Source: RGIG1681 sp045594425
GTDB taxonomy: Bacteria > Bacillota > Clostridia > Christensenellales > UBA1242
Reading direction: 5' to 3'
DNA: 64,000 bases
NCBI GenBank assembly: GCA_045594425.1
Contig: JAZNYK010000011.1
Coordinates: forward strand, 1 to 64,000
In this document: one piece after another, positions 1 through 12,519 of the stretch
Layout of the letters: every line of letters starts with the position of its first letter
How positions within the stretch are numbered: the stretch's first letter is position 1
Translations under genes and position numbers: made by a program
Notes under the pieces: generated by a model
Seen by the model: the letters and a program-made list of their open reading frames with translations, nothing else
What the model was told of the DNA's origin: nothing
Database searches by the model: none

Positions 1-17
1 TAAAATTGTCAATATGT

Positions 18-46
18 TTTCGCACACTGGCAACTGCATATTATTG
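18..46 (-). other. 3' arm of 23S processing stem
   Basis: This stretch is the reverse complement of 3255-3283 on the other side of the 23S gene, with one G-U wobble and one mismatch over about 29 nt. In the precursor the two arms would close a long helix around the 23S sequence, as RNase III processing stems do. The pairing is seen directly; the RNase III role is inferred. Confidence 0.75.
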
Positions 47-114
47 AATCAGTTTTGACTTGCATGCACAATATGTTTTCGTAGTAATCATACTATTTCA
101 CAATAATTGTGATC

Positions 115-3032
<2,918 letters not shown>

Positions 3033-3254
3033 CAAATTGATTACTCTACTTGATACATACGTGCTTTTTAGCATTTGTTATTATTTCTAATAACGTGCCT
3101 TTGCAATTCATAACTTTGTTAATTAACTCAGCGTAATTATTATACATAATTAATTTAAAAACGGTTGTTTTTGACTTTAATTGTATTTGCGTATTACACT
3201 ATTATATTTGATTAACTCTGATTCTCGTTATATACTATATAATATATAATCTTT

Positions 3255-3283
3255 AATAATATGCAGTTGTCAATGTGCGAAAT
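3255..3283 (-). other. 5' arm of 23S processing stem
   Basis: Pairs with 18-46 to form a long helix that encloses only the 23S gene. It lies downstream of both 23S promoters and upstream of the mature 5' end, as expected for a processing stem in the 23S leader. Confidence 0.75.
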
Positions 3284-3403
3284 GAATTTAATACCAATAA
3301 AAAACTCCAGACATAATCTTGTCGTTAATTAAGTTTTCTTAATTATTGATAATCATACATCCAGAGGTATTTTTTAATACATGGTTTATTAAATTCATTG
3401 ATT

Positions 3404-3426
3404 GTTCCGACAGCGTTGTGCGGAAC
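3404..3426 (-). other. 23S leader hairpin GTTCCG..CGGAAC
   Basis: Six-base inverted repeat GTTCCG/CGGAAC with an 11-base loop, a few bases downstream of the P2 -10 element. The same arms with a 2-base loop occur at the matching place in the 16S leader (7128-7141). Both transcripts read TCGTTCCGCAC just after the start site, so this is a shared rRNA leader element. Confidence 0.65.
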
Positions 3427-3432
3427 GACTAT

Positions 3433-3461
3433 ATATTACCAAATTTAAAATCATTTGTCAA
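3433..3461 (-). promoter_or_regulatory. 23S promoter P2
   Basis: On the minus strand TTGACA, 17 bases, TAATAT, preceded by A tracts and GGTG. The architecture matches the 16S P2 promoter at 7148-7176, including the A/T-rich UP-like tract. This gives the 23S gene an independent start site. Confidence 0.85.
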
Positions 3462-3545
3462 CACCTTTTTTAAAAATTTTTAAAAAAATTTTGATTTAGA
3501 TTTTAATTTGATTTTAGCCACGCCCTTTCTTGCGAGCGCTCCTAT

Positions 3546-3574
3546 AAGTTACTACAAACAAGAATATTTGTCAA
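3546..3574 (-). promoter_or_regulatory. 23S promoter P1
   Basis: On the minus strand TTGACA, 17 bases, TAACTT, preceded by AAAAAAGGTG and an A/T tract as in the other three rRNA promoters here. It lies about 110 bp upstream of P2, the same tandem arrangement as before the 16S gene. The -10 is weaker than that of P2. Confidence 0.8.
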
Positions 3575-3633
3575 CACCTTTTTTAAAAAAATTTCAAAAA
3601 TTTTTAAAATATTTATTTAAAGGTTATTTTTGC

Positions 3634-3663
3634 TTGTAAAACACGCCAAAAATTCTATATAAT
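3634..3663 (+). promoter_or_regulatory. Promoter of the 3690 gene
   Basis: TTGTAA, 18 bases, TATAAT, about 25 bases before the AAAGGAG ribosome binding site of the gene starting at 3690. It faces away from the divergent 23S promoters. Confidence 0.6.
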
Positions 3664-3689
3664 TATTATATTGATAAAGGAGCGAACTT

Positions 3690-4553
3690 ATGATTGCAAA
3701 TCAAATGTATACGATAGAATTGCCTACCGATGAAACATTTTTATCATCAAGCAAAAATATGATGGTTATAGCAACCATTTTTCAACAAGCAATCACAAAG
3801 CATCTTTCTATATATAAAAAGAAAGAAATTCCTTTAACATTTGTTGAATTTTATATCAACGAGATTCGCAACTATAGTTATATGTTCCGCAAACAAACAA
3901 AAGAATTTTTTGAAACGTATGACAATGTTGCTCCAAACTTTGAAACAATTGCACAAATCTATTTAAAGTCATACTTCTCACAATGCACTGGTTTAAAATC
4001 TAGACATGGCGAGAAGTTCTTAACTTTAGAATCAGACTTCGTGACAGACTACACAGATGATATGCTTGAAAATTCTGACAAAGAAATTGTTTCATCAATC
4101 TCAAACATTATAAAAATCACAGAACATATCAATCATGCTGACGAAATCATCCCTTTCTATGAAAACTATGAAAACTACATGATTTCAAAACTTATTAATA
4201 AAAGTGAATTTATTAATAAATATAAAGGCAAGTCAAAGGTTGTGTTAAACATCTACAACAATGAACACTCACCACAAATTATTTCAGCAACCAAAAGAGC
4301 CGAAAGAATCACAAGTGAACGTGTTGCCCTTTCAAAACAAAAAGGTAAAATCACCAAACTTGTTATTCCAAAACTCAAACTTCCTTCAGCATATCCAAAA
4401 ACTGTAACATTTAATAGATATAATTCAAAATTCAGAGCAAGAAACTTTGTTAGTGCTTCAAGACAAATTCTCATTCTTAATGACTTGAAAGTTAACGGTG
4501 TTGCTTACTCAAGCAACTTTATTGATAAACGTGTTGCTATTAATGAATCTTAA
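3690..4553 (+). CDS. Hypothetical protein, 287 aa
   Basis: Unrecognised soluble protein with no signal peptide or membrane segment. The N-terminal two thirds is predominantly helical and rich in acidic and aromatic residues. The last 80 residues are basic, with many Lys and Arg and few acidic residues, which could suit nucleic-acid or ribosome contact (inference only). The start is supported by AAAGGAG eight bases upstream. It is the first of two plus-strand genes that end at the terminator at 4774. It lies between the 23S and 16S genes in the opposite orientation, so a normal rRNA operon is interrupted here. Codon use matches neighbouring genes, with no sign of recent transfer. Confidence 0.75.
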   Translation: MIANQMYTIELPTDETFLSSSKNMMVIATIFQQAITKHLSIYKKKEIPLTFVEFYINEIRNYSYMFRKQTKEFFETYDNVAPNFETIAQIYLKSYFSQCTGLKSRHGEKFLTLESDFVTDYTDDMLENSDKEIVSSISNIIKITEHINHADEIIPFYENYENYMISKLINKSEFINKYKGKSKVVLNIYNNEHSPQIISATKRAERITSERVALSKQKGKITKLVIPKLKLPSAYPKTVTFNRYNSKFRARNFVSASRQILILNDLKVNGVAYSSNFIDKRVAINES

Positions 4554-4567
4554 AAAGGAGAAGTATT

Positions 4568-4771
4568 ATGAAAGTATTAAAAATAATTGGTATTGTTTTA
4601 TTGGTTGTATTTATCGTCTTCACAACACTCTTCACAATTTATTTCTTGTTTGCAAATGAAGGCTATGGCGTTGATATGCTTGGCCAAACATTTGAAGATG
4701 GTTTCTTCTCTGGAATCAAGACATTCTTTGTTGATATTTGGCGTGGAATTAAATACGTGTTTAAAGCATAA
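4568..4771 (+). CDS. Small single-pass membrane protein, 67 aa
   Basis: Short protein with one strongly hydrophobic segment at residues 6-30 (Ile, Leu, Val and Phe rich), followed by about 35 residues containing aromatic and Gly positions and a basic C-terminus. The start follows AAAAGGAG and lies 14 bases after the preceding stop, so the two genes are probably co-transcribed. The terminator begins just after its stop codon. No family is recognised. The topology suggests a membrane-anchored peptide with a short exposed tail. Confidence 0.7.
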   Translation: MKVLKIIGIVLLVVFIVFTTLFTIYFLFANEGYGVDMLGQTFEDGFFSGIKTFFVDIWRGIKYVFKA

Positions 4772-4773
4772 AA

Positions 4774-4801
4774 AGAAGCAACTTTTGTTGCTTCTTTTTT
4801 T
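4774..4801 (+). terminator. Terminator after 67-aa gene
   Basis: AGAAGCAAC, loop TTTT, GTTGCTTCT followed by a run of T. Strong intrinsic terminator directly after the stop codon. Confidence 0.9.
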
Positions 4802-4846
4802 ATTGTAACAGTCACCTCTCAAGGGTCACAAAAACACGTTAACCTA

Positions 4847-4875
4847 TTGACATTTTGTGATAAACCTGCTATAAT
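4847..4875 (+). promoter_or_regulatory. Consensus promoter of the 4907 gene
   Basis: Perfect TTGACA, 17 bases, TATAAT. It implies strong sigma-A-type transcription of the small gene that follows. It also shows that the longer reading frame beginning at 4847 starts inside the promoter and is not the real start. Confidence 0.85.
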
Positions 4876-4906
4876 CGTATCGATAATTTATGGAGGGTTA
4901 GTAACT

Positions 4907-5128
4907 ATGACAGTAACTGCACCATCAAAATATGGTCCAAGGACTTTGGATGAAACAATTAAAGAAAATGAAGACTTACTCAAAGATGTAAAAAGAGCCG
5001 TTTATAAAGAGACAGATAGGACAAGAAAAGCAGAACTTCGTGAAGTTCAATCTGAAGTTGAAGCACTTCTTCATATTCTTAAACAAATGAAAGGTCCAGA
5101 ACAACAACAACCTGGTTCTGGTGATTAA
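4907..5128 (+). CDS. Small helical protein, 73 aa
   Basis: Hypothetical 73-residue protein. Residues 15-60 are highly charged and helical, with alternating Lys/Arg and Glu consistent with a short coiled coil. The C-terminus is a polar tail rich in Gln, Pro and Gly. The start at 4907 is chosen because GGAGGG lies eight bases upstream and because the consensus promoter sits inside the longer frame. Single-gene unit ending at the hairpin at 5176. The perfect promoter suggests abundant expression. Similar helix-plus-polar-tail small proteins occur at 20342 and 17005-18506, but no homology is claimed. Confidence 0.7.
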   Translation: MTVTAPSKYGPRTLDETIKENEDLLKDVKRAVYKETDRTRKAELREVQSEVEALLHILKQMKGPEQQQPGSGD

Positions 5129-5175
5129 TCATTTACAAATTTCAAGTTATTGCTTGATATAAATATTTTATTGTT

Positions 5176-5207
5176 AAAAAGACAGAGAAATTAATCTCTG
5201 TCTTTTT
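5176..5207 (+). terminator. Terminator after 73-aa gene
   Basis: AAAAAGACAGAGA, short loop, TCTCTGTCTTTTT. Symmetric A and T tracts allow use on both strands. Confidence 0.85.
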
Positions 5208-5225
5208 ATATATTAAAAATTTACA

Positions 5226-5258
5226 CAAAAAAAGACAACTCCGAAGAGTTGTCTTTTC
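5226..5258 (-). terminator. 16S rRNA terminator
   Basis: On the minus strand AAGACAACTC, TTCG loop, GAGTTGTCTT, then seven T. A perfect ten-base stem with a UUCG tetraloop, directly beyond the 16S processing stem. It ends the 16S transcript before it could reach the 23S gene. Confidence 0.92.
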
Positions 5259-5286
5259 AAATTCACAAATTAATTAATATATTGAA
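5258..5286 (-). other. 3' arm of 16S processing stem
   Basis: Complementary to 7098-7123 across the 16S gene, with one mismatch and a four-base bulge. It forms the 3' arm of a helix enclosing only 16S. The stretch between this arm and the mature 3' end (about 5287-5452) holds no tRNA or 5S gene. Confidence 0.75.
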
Positions 5287-5452
5287 AGCACTTTTTATAG
5301 GCTGTTCTTGTTATTACACAGTTATAATCGGTTTTTATACTTTGATGTGTTTACTGTTCATCAAAGTCGTAATCTGATGATTACATTTTTCTTTTATTGA
5401 AATAGATGAACTATTTCTCAATCGACAAGATGTAGTGAATAACACTACTCCT

Positions 5453-6978
<1,526 letters not shown>

Positions 6979-7097
6979 TTAATTCTTACTCTAATAGACA
7001 TTAATACTGACTAATAAAGTTTGTATTTTAGTATGTGTTTTAATTTCTCAAGAAATTAACAAGAATCGTTTAAATTCAATTTAAAAAACCTTGTACA

Positions 7098-7123
7098 TTT
7101 CAATATATTAATTTGTCAATTTG
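7098..7123 (-). other. 5' arm of 16S processing stem
   Basis: Pairs with 5258-5286. It lies between the leader hairpin and the mature 16S 5' end, as expected for a processing stalk. Confidence 0.75.
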
Positions 7124-7127
7124 CAGT

Positions 7128-7141
7128 GTTCCGTGCGGAAC
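7128..7141 (-). other. 16S leader hairpin GTTCCG..CGGAAC
   Basis: Perfect six-base inverted repeat with a two-base loop, just after the predicted P2 start site. Matches the hairpin arms in the 23S leader at 3404-3426. Confidence 0.65.
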
Positions 7142-7147
7142 GATTAC

Positions 7148-7176
7148 ATAATATCAAATTTTAATTTTTTTGTCAA
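7148..7176 (-). promoter_or_regulatory. 16S promoter P2
   Basis: On the minus strand TTGACA, 17 bases, TATTAT, preceded by AAAAAAGGTG and an A/T-rich UP-like tract. Confidence 0.88.
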
Positions 7177-7272
7177 CACCTTTTTTAAAAATTTTTAAAA
7201 AAGTTTTTAACATCAAATTTAATTGATATATGGCCATCAAATTTAATCTCTCAAATTGTGACGACCACTAGA

Positions 7273-7301
7273 AGATACTACATATCGCGAAATTTGTCAA
7301 C
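7273..7301 (-). promoter_or_regulatory. 16S promoter P1
   Basis: On the minus strand TTGACA, 17 bases, TATCTT, preceded by AAAAAAGGTG. Tandem with P2 about 125 bp downstream, the same arrangement as before 23S. The rest of 6979-7350 is AT-rich leader and promoter DNA without a gene. Confidence 0.82.
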
Positions 7302-7349
7302 ACCTTTTTTAAAAAAAGTTTAAAAATTTTTTGCTTTTTGAAAAACATA

Positions 7350-7378
7350 AAAAAATAGGGGCTTTTACTCCCCTATTA
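7350..7378 (-). terminator. Terminator after transglutaminase-like gene
   Basis: On the minus strand AATAGGGG, loop, CCCCTATT followed by seven T, abutting the stop codon. It also insulates the rRNA promoters downstream. Confidence 0.88.
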
Positions 7379-8932
7379 TCAACCGAGTTCCACTATTTTA
7401 TCTTTTGTTTTTGAAAGTTTAGCCGATTTGCTGAAGCAATTGCTTGCATTGTCATCAAACCTACCACTCACACCTTCAATTGAATTAGTCACAGCACATT
7501 CTGCCATTTCCATAGCCATATCAGAAGGCATCCCTTCTAAAACATAGGCAGAGGCAATGCCATGCTTGAAACAATCAAGCGTAATTGGATAACCCACCTT
7601 AACACCAGTTTGAAACATTTTTTCAACTCTAGCACAACTTTCAACTCTATCAGCCACAGCCTCCCAATAACCATCTTCATAATAATCAGATAGTTTGCTT
7701 TTTGACAAAACATCTAAACATTTATAAATATCTTTAACAGCAAAGTCATTAGACCCTTTTAATCTTCGTTTTGGATTTTTTGATATTGTTTCAATTTTGT
7801 TTACAGCAAGTTCAAACATTTCCGTGTCAACATTTTCAGCCAAAAGCATTGCAAGCAAACTGTCATACTCACACCATTTTGGAACACTATGATATTTCTG
7901 AAAGAAATTTGCAGGAATGTTTTTTGTCTGCAACACATTAGACAAATAAGCACAGGCATCTGCCCTTAACTTCTTATCATTAAGCCTTGCTCTAACTTTG
8001 CGTTCGGAGATTTGACACGCTTCACCAAAAATTGCTGGATATATTCCATTTGCAGGATATTCTGCAAGAGCCTGAAGCCTCACACTTGCACTATTTTCAT
8101 AAAGTGCTTTGTGTTCTGTGGTGATTTTAACCACACGGGTTTTCAATTTATCTTTATCTGAAAGTGGTATCAAACAATAATTGTATCTTTTTTTATCTTC
8201 ATTACCTTCTTCAACAGCATCCCAGCAAGCATCAGCATAATACCACCCATCAATGCCATACTTGTCATCTTTAAGATATACTGAATTATTTTGATGACCA
8301 TATATAAATGTTCCGTCTTTTTTATATACACTTGAAGTTTGTGACAGGCATTTAATGCCAACTGCAGTGCAAATATATTCAAGAAGATTTGCATAACCAA
8401 CACAAACAACATCATTACCATTCATCAGTGCTATCAAGTCACGTGAGTTACCCGCCGAAACTTTGCTTTCTTTATATGGTTTTGATGTAACGTAGTCATA
8501 AATCATTAAGAACTTTTCATAAGGCGATGCTTTTGAGTTTTTTACAAAATCAATAAATTCTTGCAATTTTCCTTGAGCATTCAAAACATCTGCAAGTTTA
8601 TATTGGTCATTGATTCCACCATCAAAAAACAAACCTATTTGTCTTTTTGATAACCTTTCTTCAAGACCTGCAAACTGTTTAAGTTCTTTAACTTTAAAAT
8701 TAAGTTCGCTAGCATCAATAGTGACCGTTGGATTGTAGCCATTAAGCCTCATTATGCCAGCAACTCCCTCAATACGCTTTAATGTTTTTGGAGAGTATTC
8801 ACCAAGCCTTATCTTTAAATTCAGTGGTTCACCCGCTTTCAAACTTCTGCCCCGCATTAAAACAGAGGTAAAATCCTCTTCACTAAAAATGTATACCGAA
8901 CTTTTTCCGAATCTTTCTAATAGATTGTTCAA
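7379..8932 (-). CDS. Transglutaminase-like domain protein, 517 aa
   Basis: Putative transglutaminase/protease-fold protein. Residues 135-240 hold the family's spaced triad: Cys177 in DVVCVGYA, His213 in YGHQN and an Asp at 234 (or 238) in YADACWD. The flanking pattern (KFLMIYDYV before, ICTAVGIKC after) is typical of the bacterial transglutaminase-like superfamily. No signal peptide or membrane segment is seen, so it is probably cytoplasmic. The N-terminal 130 residues and helical C-terminal 270 residues are unassigned. The start is TTG at 8932, with AGGAG seven bases upstream and no better ATG. It follows trpS by 23 bases and probably ends that operon. Substrate unknown; it could be peptidase-like or inactive. 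Confidence 0.7.
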   Translation of the reverse strand: MNNLLERFGKSSVYIFSEEDFTSVLMRGRSLKAGEPLNLKIRLGEYSPKTLKRIEGVAGIMRLNGYNPTVTIDASELNFKVKELKQFAGLEERLSKRQIGLFFDGGINDQYKLADVLNAQGKLQEFIDFVKNSKASPYEKFLMIYDYVTSKPYKESKVSAGNSRDLIALMNGNDVVCVGYANLLEYICTAVGIKCLSQTSSVYKKDGTFIYGHQNNSVYLKDDKYGIDGWYYADACWDAVEEGNEDKKRYNYCLIPLSDKDKLKTRVVKITTEHKALYENSASVRLQALAEYPANGIYPAIFGEACQISERKVRARLNDKKLRADACAYLSNVLQTKNIPANFFQKYHSVPKWCEYDSLLAMLLAENVDTEMFELAVNKIETISKNPKRRLKGSNDFAVKDIYKCLDVLSKSKLSDYYEDGYWEAVADRVESCARVEKMFQTGVKVGYPITLDCFKHGIASAYVLEGMPSDMAMEMAECAVTNSIEGVSGRFDDNASNCFSKSAKLSKTKDKIVELG

Positions 8933-8955
8933 TTAAATTCTCCTACTGTTATTAA

Positions 8956-9948
8956 CTAAATAACGCCAACAGCCTTTTTCATGCGTTCAATTGTTTCTTT
9001 TGCAATAACTCTAGCCTTTTCTTCACCGCGTTTTAACATTTCTTCAACTTCGCCAAAGTTAGCCATATAATAATCATACTTATCACGCATTGGTTTTAGG
9101 TAAGCATTCATAATTTCAAAAAGTTCTTTTTTTGCATCAGCCCAAGAAATGCCCTCTGCAAATCTTTTGCTCATTTCAGCAACTTTTTCACTACTACCAA
9201 AAAGTTTAACATATTCAAACAATGTGCAGTCTGTGCTTTTTGGTTCAGTTGGAAGCGAACTATCTGTTTTTATGCTGGCAATAAGTTTACGCAATGTGGT
9301 TTCATCACAAAATAATGGAATTTGATTTCCATAACTCTTGCTCATTTTTCTGCCATCAAGCCCAACAAGGGTTGCTGTTTTTTCTTGAATCCTTTCTTGA
9401 GGCACGACAAAAGTATATCCGTATTTTTTGTTAAAATACTTCGCCATATCTCTAGCCATTTCAACGTGCTGTCTTTGGTCGGCGCCAACTGGCACAAATT
9501 TTGTGTTAAACAAAAGAATATCTGCTGCCATTAATATTGGATAGTTATATAACCCCATATTAATGCCGTCATCAACATCTTTGCCCAATTCTTGATTTGC
9601 TTGAACACACGCCTTGTATGCATGAGCCCTATCCATTAAGCCTTTTGGAGTTACATTCATTAATGCCCAGCAAAGTTCTGTTGTTTCAGGAACTTGACTT
9701 TGACGATAAAACATAACCTTTTCTGGGTCAAGACCACAGGCTAGCCATGTGCAGGCAAGTTCTTTAGTATACTTTTGCATATCTTCTTTATTTTTAAGTG
9801 AGTTAAGTGCATGATAATCTGCAATAAAATAAAAATTATCAAACTCTGTATTTTCACTCATTTCAATTGCTTGTTTAATTGCTCCAAAATAGTTACCTAT
9901 GTGAGGAGTTCCTGTAGGTTTAATACCTGTTAAAACTACTTGCTTCAT
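8956..9948 (-). CDS. trpS: Tryptophanyl-tRNA synthetase
   Basis: Charges tRNA-Trp with tryptophan in the cytoplasm. A class I synthetase of 330 residues, the usual bacterial length. The HIGH-type motif is PHIGNYFGA near residue 15, and the KMSKS signature is RKMSKSYGN near residue 190. The start at 9948 is preferred over the ATG three codons earlier because AAAGGA stands eight bases before it and overlaps the upstream ATG. It lies 30 bases after mnmA, so it is co-transcribed with tRNA modification. No T-box leader is present. Confidence 0.95.
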   Translation of the reverse strand: MKQVVLTGIKPTGTPHIGNYFGAIKQAIEMSENTEFDNFYFIADYHALNSLKNKEDMQKYTKELACTWLACGLDPEKVMFYRQSQVPETTELCWALMNVTPKGLMDRAHAYKACVQANQELGKDVDDGINMGLYNYPILMAADILLFNTKFVPVGADQRQHVEMARDMAKYFNKKYGYTFVVPQERIQEKTATLVGLDGRKMSKSYGNQIPLFCDETTLRKLIASIKTDSSLPTEPKSTDCTLFEYVKLFGSSEKVAEMSKRFAEGISWADAKKELFEIMNAYLKPMRDKYDYYMANFGEVEEMLKRGEEKARVIAKETIERMKKAVGVI

Positions 9949-9978
9949 AATTAGCATCCTTTATCTATATTATATATA

Positions 9979-11118
9979 TTATAAATCTAACATTTTTCCA
10001 TTTTTAATAACAACATCAATAGTGCCACCTCCAAGACAAGCATAAACATCATCTTTTTCAGTCTTTTGATAAAGCACTACATATTGCCCTGGTGTGATTG
10101 CTCTTTGTTTCTCAACAAAATCAACCTGAACTGCTCCACTATCTAAAATTTTAACTTTTACAGTTTGATTATTTTGACGATACCTAAACTTTGCAAAACA
10201 TTCAATCTCTTTTTGTTCTGGAACATTTGGCATCCAGTTAAAATCATTTGAAATAAGAGCATCAGAATAGAGAGCATCATCATTGCCCTGCGCAACATAT
10301 AAAATGTTGTTTTTTATATCTTTCTTTACAACAAACCAGCAGTCACCAGAAGTTCCGTGACCACCGCCAATGCCAAGACCCTTGCGTTGACCAAGCGTGT
10401 ATTTTGAAATTCCACCATGCTTTCCAACGACTTTGCCAGAGTCTATATTCACAATATTCCCTGCTTTTTCAGGATGAATTTTGTCCATATAATCTTTAAA
10501 TTTGCTTGAACCAACAAAGCACACATCAAAACTATCTTTTTTGTGTGATGACACAAGCCCATTATCTTCAGCAATTTGCCTAACCTCTGGTTTTGTTAAT
10601 TCACCAAGAGGAAAGATTGCTTTTTCTAGTTGTGATTGTGATAGTTTGCTTAAAAAATAAGTTTGGTCTTTTTGTGAATCTATGGCTGTCATTAAAATGT
10701 GTTTGCCATCTTTATGCTCAATTCTTGCATAATGACCTGTCGCAAAAAAGTCTGCGCCAATTTTATTTGCAAATTCAATAAATGGTTTAAACTTTACTTC
10801 TTTGTTGCAAACAACACAAGGATTTGGTGTTCTGCCTGCTAAATATTCATTAATGAAATAATCTTTAACAGCCTGCATTTCATCTTGATAGTTCACAACA
10901 TGAAGTTCAATCCCCATGCTGTCACAAAGTTCAATAACGGTTTTTTCGTCTTCTAGACTGCTGTGTTCATTAGAACTTTTCATATGAAGACCAACAACGT
11001 TGTATCCTTTCAATTTTAAAAGAAGCGCAACAACAGACGAATCAACACCGCCACTCATGCCAACAACAACGGTTTGCTTGTTTTTGATTTTTGAATCATC
11101 AGTTATTACGCTTTTCAT
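9979..11118 (-). CDS. mnmA: tRNA-specific 2-thiouridylase MnmA
   Basis: Installs sulfur at U34 of Lys, Glu and Gln tRNAs, using ATP and a persulfide donor. The N-terminal PP-loop is GMSGGVDSS at residues 20-28. Two catalytic cysteines fit the family: NPCVVC near residue 100 and DVCFVG near 200. A C-terminal beta domain binds tRNA. The length of 379 is slightly above the usual 360, through an N-terminal extension of about 15 residues. RBS AAAGG. It sits between a zinc-ribbon/TM2 gene and trpS in one operon. Confidence 0.95.
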   Translation of the reverse strand: MKSVITDDSKIKNKQTVVVGMSGGVDSSVVALLLKLKGYNVVGLHMKSSNEHSSLEDEKTVIELCDSMGIELHVVNYQDEMQAVKDYFINEYLAGRTPNPCVVCNKEVKFKPFIEFANKIGADFFATGHYARIEHKDGKHILMTAIDSQKDQTYFLSKLSQSQLEKAIFPLGELTKPEVRQIAEDNGLVSSHKKDSFDVCFVGSSKFKDYMDKIHPEKAGNIVNIDSGKVVGKHGGISKYTLGQRKGLGIGGGHGTSGDCWFVVKKDIKNNILYVAQGNDDALYSDALISNDFNWMPNVPEQKEIECFAKFRYRQNNQTVKVKILDSGAVQVDFVEKQRAITPGQYVVLYQKTEKDDVYACLGGGTIDVVIKNGKMLDL

Positions 11119-11128
11119 ATTTTTACCT

Positions 11129-12412
11129 TTATTTTTTGTTGTTTTTATTTTTTGTTTTTACTGAAATTTTTGCTTTTTTTGAAGGGGTATTCTTTTTTCC
11201 TTTGTTAGATGATGGCTTGTTGTCACTATCATCATTCTCATTTTCAAATGTTTTGATATCATCTAAAACTTTTGTTTCTTTTAATGATTTTTTAACATCT
11301 TCCATTTTTTGGTCTTTAGACTTCAAAGATTCCTTTGCTTCAAACTCTGCAATTTCAGCATCAATTCTAGCAATTTCTTCAAGACGTGCTTGTTTTGCTT
11401 TTTCTTTTTCAATCATGCGTTGGCGTCTGTCATGTTGCCATTCATCATAGCCACGTTTTTTCTTTTGACACCAAACTTTAAAACGAACCCACCATGGTTT
11501 TTGATATAAATCCAAATCGATATATTTTTCACCAAGTTTTGCACGAGTTTTTACGTTCATGCCAAAAATGAATTCGTCTGACTGAATGCGATATTTAAAG
11601 TTGTTGAATAAAACATTAACAATATCACTAAGCCAAATAAACATTACAATAAAGCCACATAACCCCGAAACTGATAATTGAATATCATCAAAAATCCAAA
11701 TTCTTCTTAAACCAAGAATGTGAATTGATATCCACAAAATCAAACAAACAACAGACACCCAGCCTTTGCGTTTGTTTTTTGCATAAAAGTTGTGTGCACC
11801 ACACCAACCAAAGAAAAGTGTTAAAAGGAATAGTTTTGTTTTGCTGATAAAATCAGGTTTGATTTTTGCAGCCTTAGAAACCTCTTTCTTGATTTTTCTT
11901 CTAGCAAAAGACCTGTCTGCAAGTTTATAAATTTCCCACCATTTAATTTTTGGTTCTCTATAGTCACCACGAGCCTTTTTTACACTATAGGTTTGCTTGT
12001 GGTGTTCTTCAATCATTTTTCCAGTTTTTTCACCAATGATTTCAACATCAGCGGTGTCAATATTAAACTCGCCATGTTCATCAAGTTCAAACTTTGGTGC
12101 AAGACTCTTTTTCTTTTTTGCTTTTCTTGCTTCAATGATATCTGTGCCAACAGGCTCATTTGAGTTGCTTGCAAATTTGCTAAAGTCAGTATCACTTCTT
12201 TGTTCGCGAAGTTTTTTTGCACGTTGTTCTTCTTTTCTTGCAAGTTTTTCTTGTTTTTTTCTTTCACGCTTTTGAGCGGATGTCAACTTTACTTTTTTAG
12301 GTTTATTTTCGTCACTAAAATCTAGATTCATTTTATCCACAGGAAGATTACATCTTGGACAAACTTTATCACCAACTGAAATCTCTGACGCACATCTTGG
12401 GCATTGTTTCAT
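11129..12412 (-). CDS. Zinc-ribbon and TM2 domain membrane protein, 427 aa
   Basis: Residues 4-21 form a zinc ribbon (CPRC and CPRC pairs). A long Lys/Arg/Glu-rich helical stretch follows. Then comes a TM2 domain at about 190-270 with the diagnostic FFGWCGAHNFYAK turn between two hydrophobic helices, followed by a third hydrophobic stretch. The last 130 residues are a charged coiled coil with a very basic tail. TM2 proteins are membrane proteins of unclear role. First gene of the mnmA-trpS operon, 10 bases before mnmA. A second zinc-ribbon/TM2 protein lies beside tsaD at 31759. Confidence 0.8.
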   Translation of the reverse strand: MKQCPRCASEISVGDKVCPRCNLPVDKMNLDFSDENKPKKVKLTSAQKRERKKQEKLARKEEQRAKKLREQRSDTDFSKFASNSNEPVGTDIIEARKAKKKKSLAPKFELDEHGEFNIDTADVEIIGEKTGKMIEEHHKQTYSVKKARGDYREPKIKWWEIYKLADRSFARRKIKKEVSKAAKIKPDFISKTKLFLLTLFFGWCGAHNFYAKNKRKGWVSVVCLILWISIHILGLRRIWIFDDIQLSVSGLCGFIVMFIWLSDIVNVLFNNFKYRIQSDEFIFGMNVKTRAKLGEKYIDLDLYQKPWWVRFKVWCQKKKRGYDEWQHDRRQRMIEKEKAKQARLEEIARIDAEIAEFEAKESLKSKDQKMEDVKKSLKETKVLDDIKTFENENDDSDNKPSSNKGKKNTPSKKAKISVKTKNKNNKK

Positions 12413-12445
12413 AGTTTCACCAATTCCTTATTTTAATTCATACTA

Positions 12446-12474
12446 AATATATCACAAATAATTTTAGTTGTAAA
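12446..12474 (-). promoter_or_regulatory. Promoter of TM2-mnmA-trpS operon
   Basis: On the minus strand TTTACA, 17 bases, TATATT, about 30 bases before the start of the TM2 gene. Confidence 0.65.
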
Positions 12475-12489
12475 TAAATTCGCAAATAT

Positions 12490-12513
12490 AAAAGCAAGGT
12501 TTCCCTTGCTTTT
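12490..12513 (-). terminator. Terminator after 467-aa gene
   Basis: On the minus strand AAAGCAAGG, short loop, CCTTGCTTT, then a short T/A tract. It lies just after the stop of the 12520 gene. Confidence 0.75.
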
Positions 12514-12519
12514 AACATA

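Noticed and set aside
5287..5452. tRNA or 5S genes next to the 16S
   Set aside because: No cloverleaf, TTCRANY or 5S-type sequence is found in the trailer, nor in the first 110 bases after 23S.
8932..9957. T-box or amino-acid riboswitch for trpS or hisS
   Set aside because: trpS follows mnmA by 30 bases and hisS has about 100 bases upstream, so there is no room for a T-box and no specifier stem is visible.
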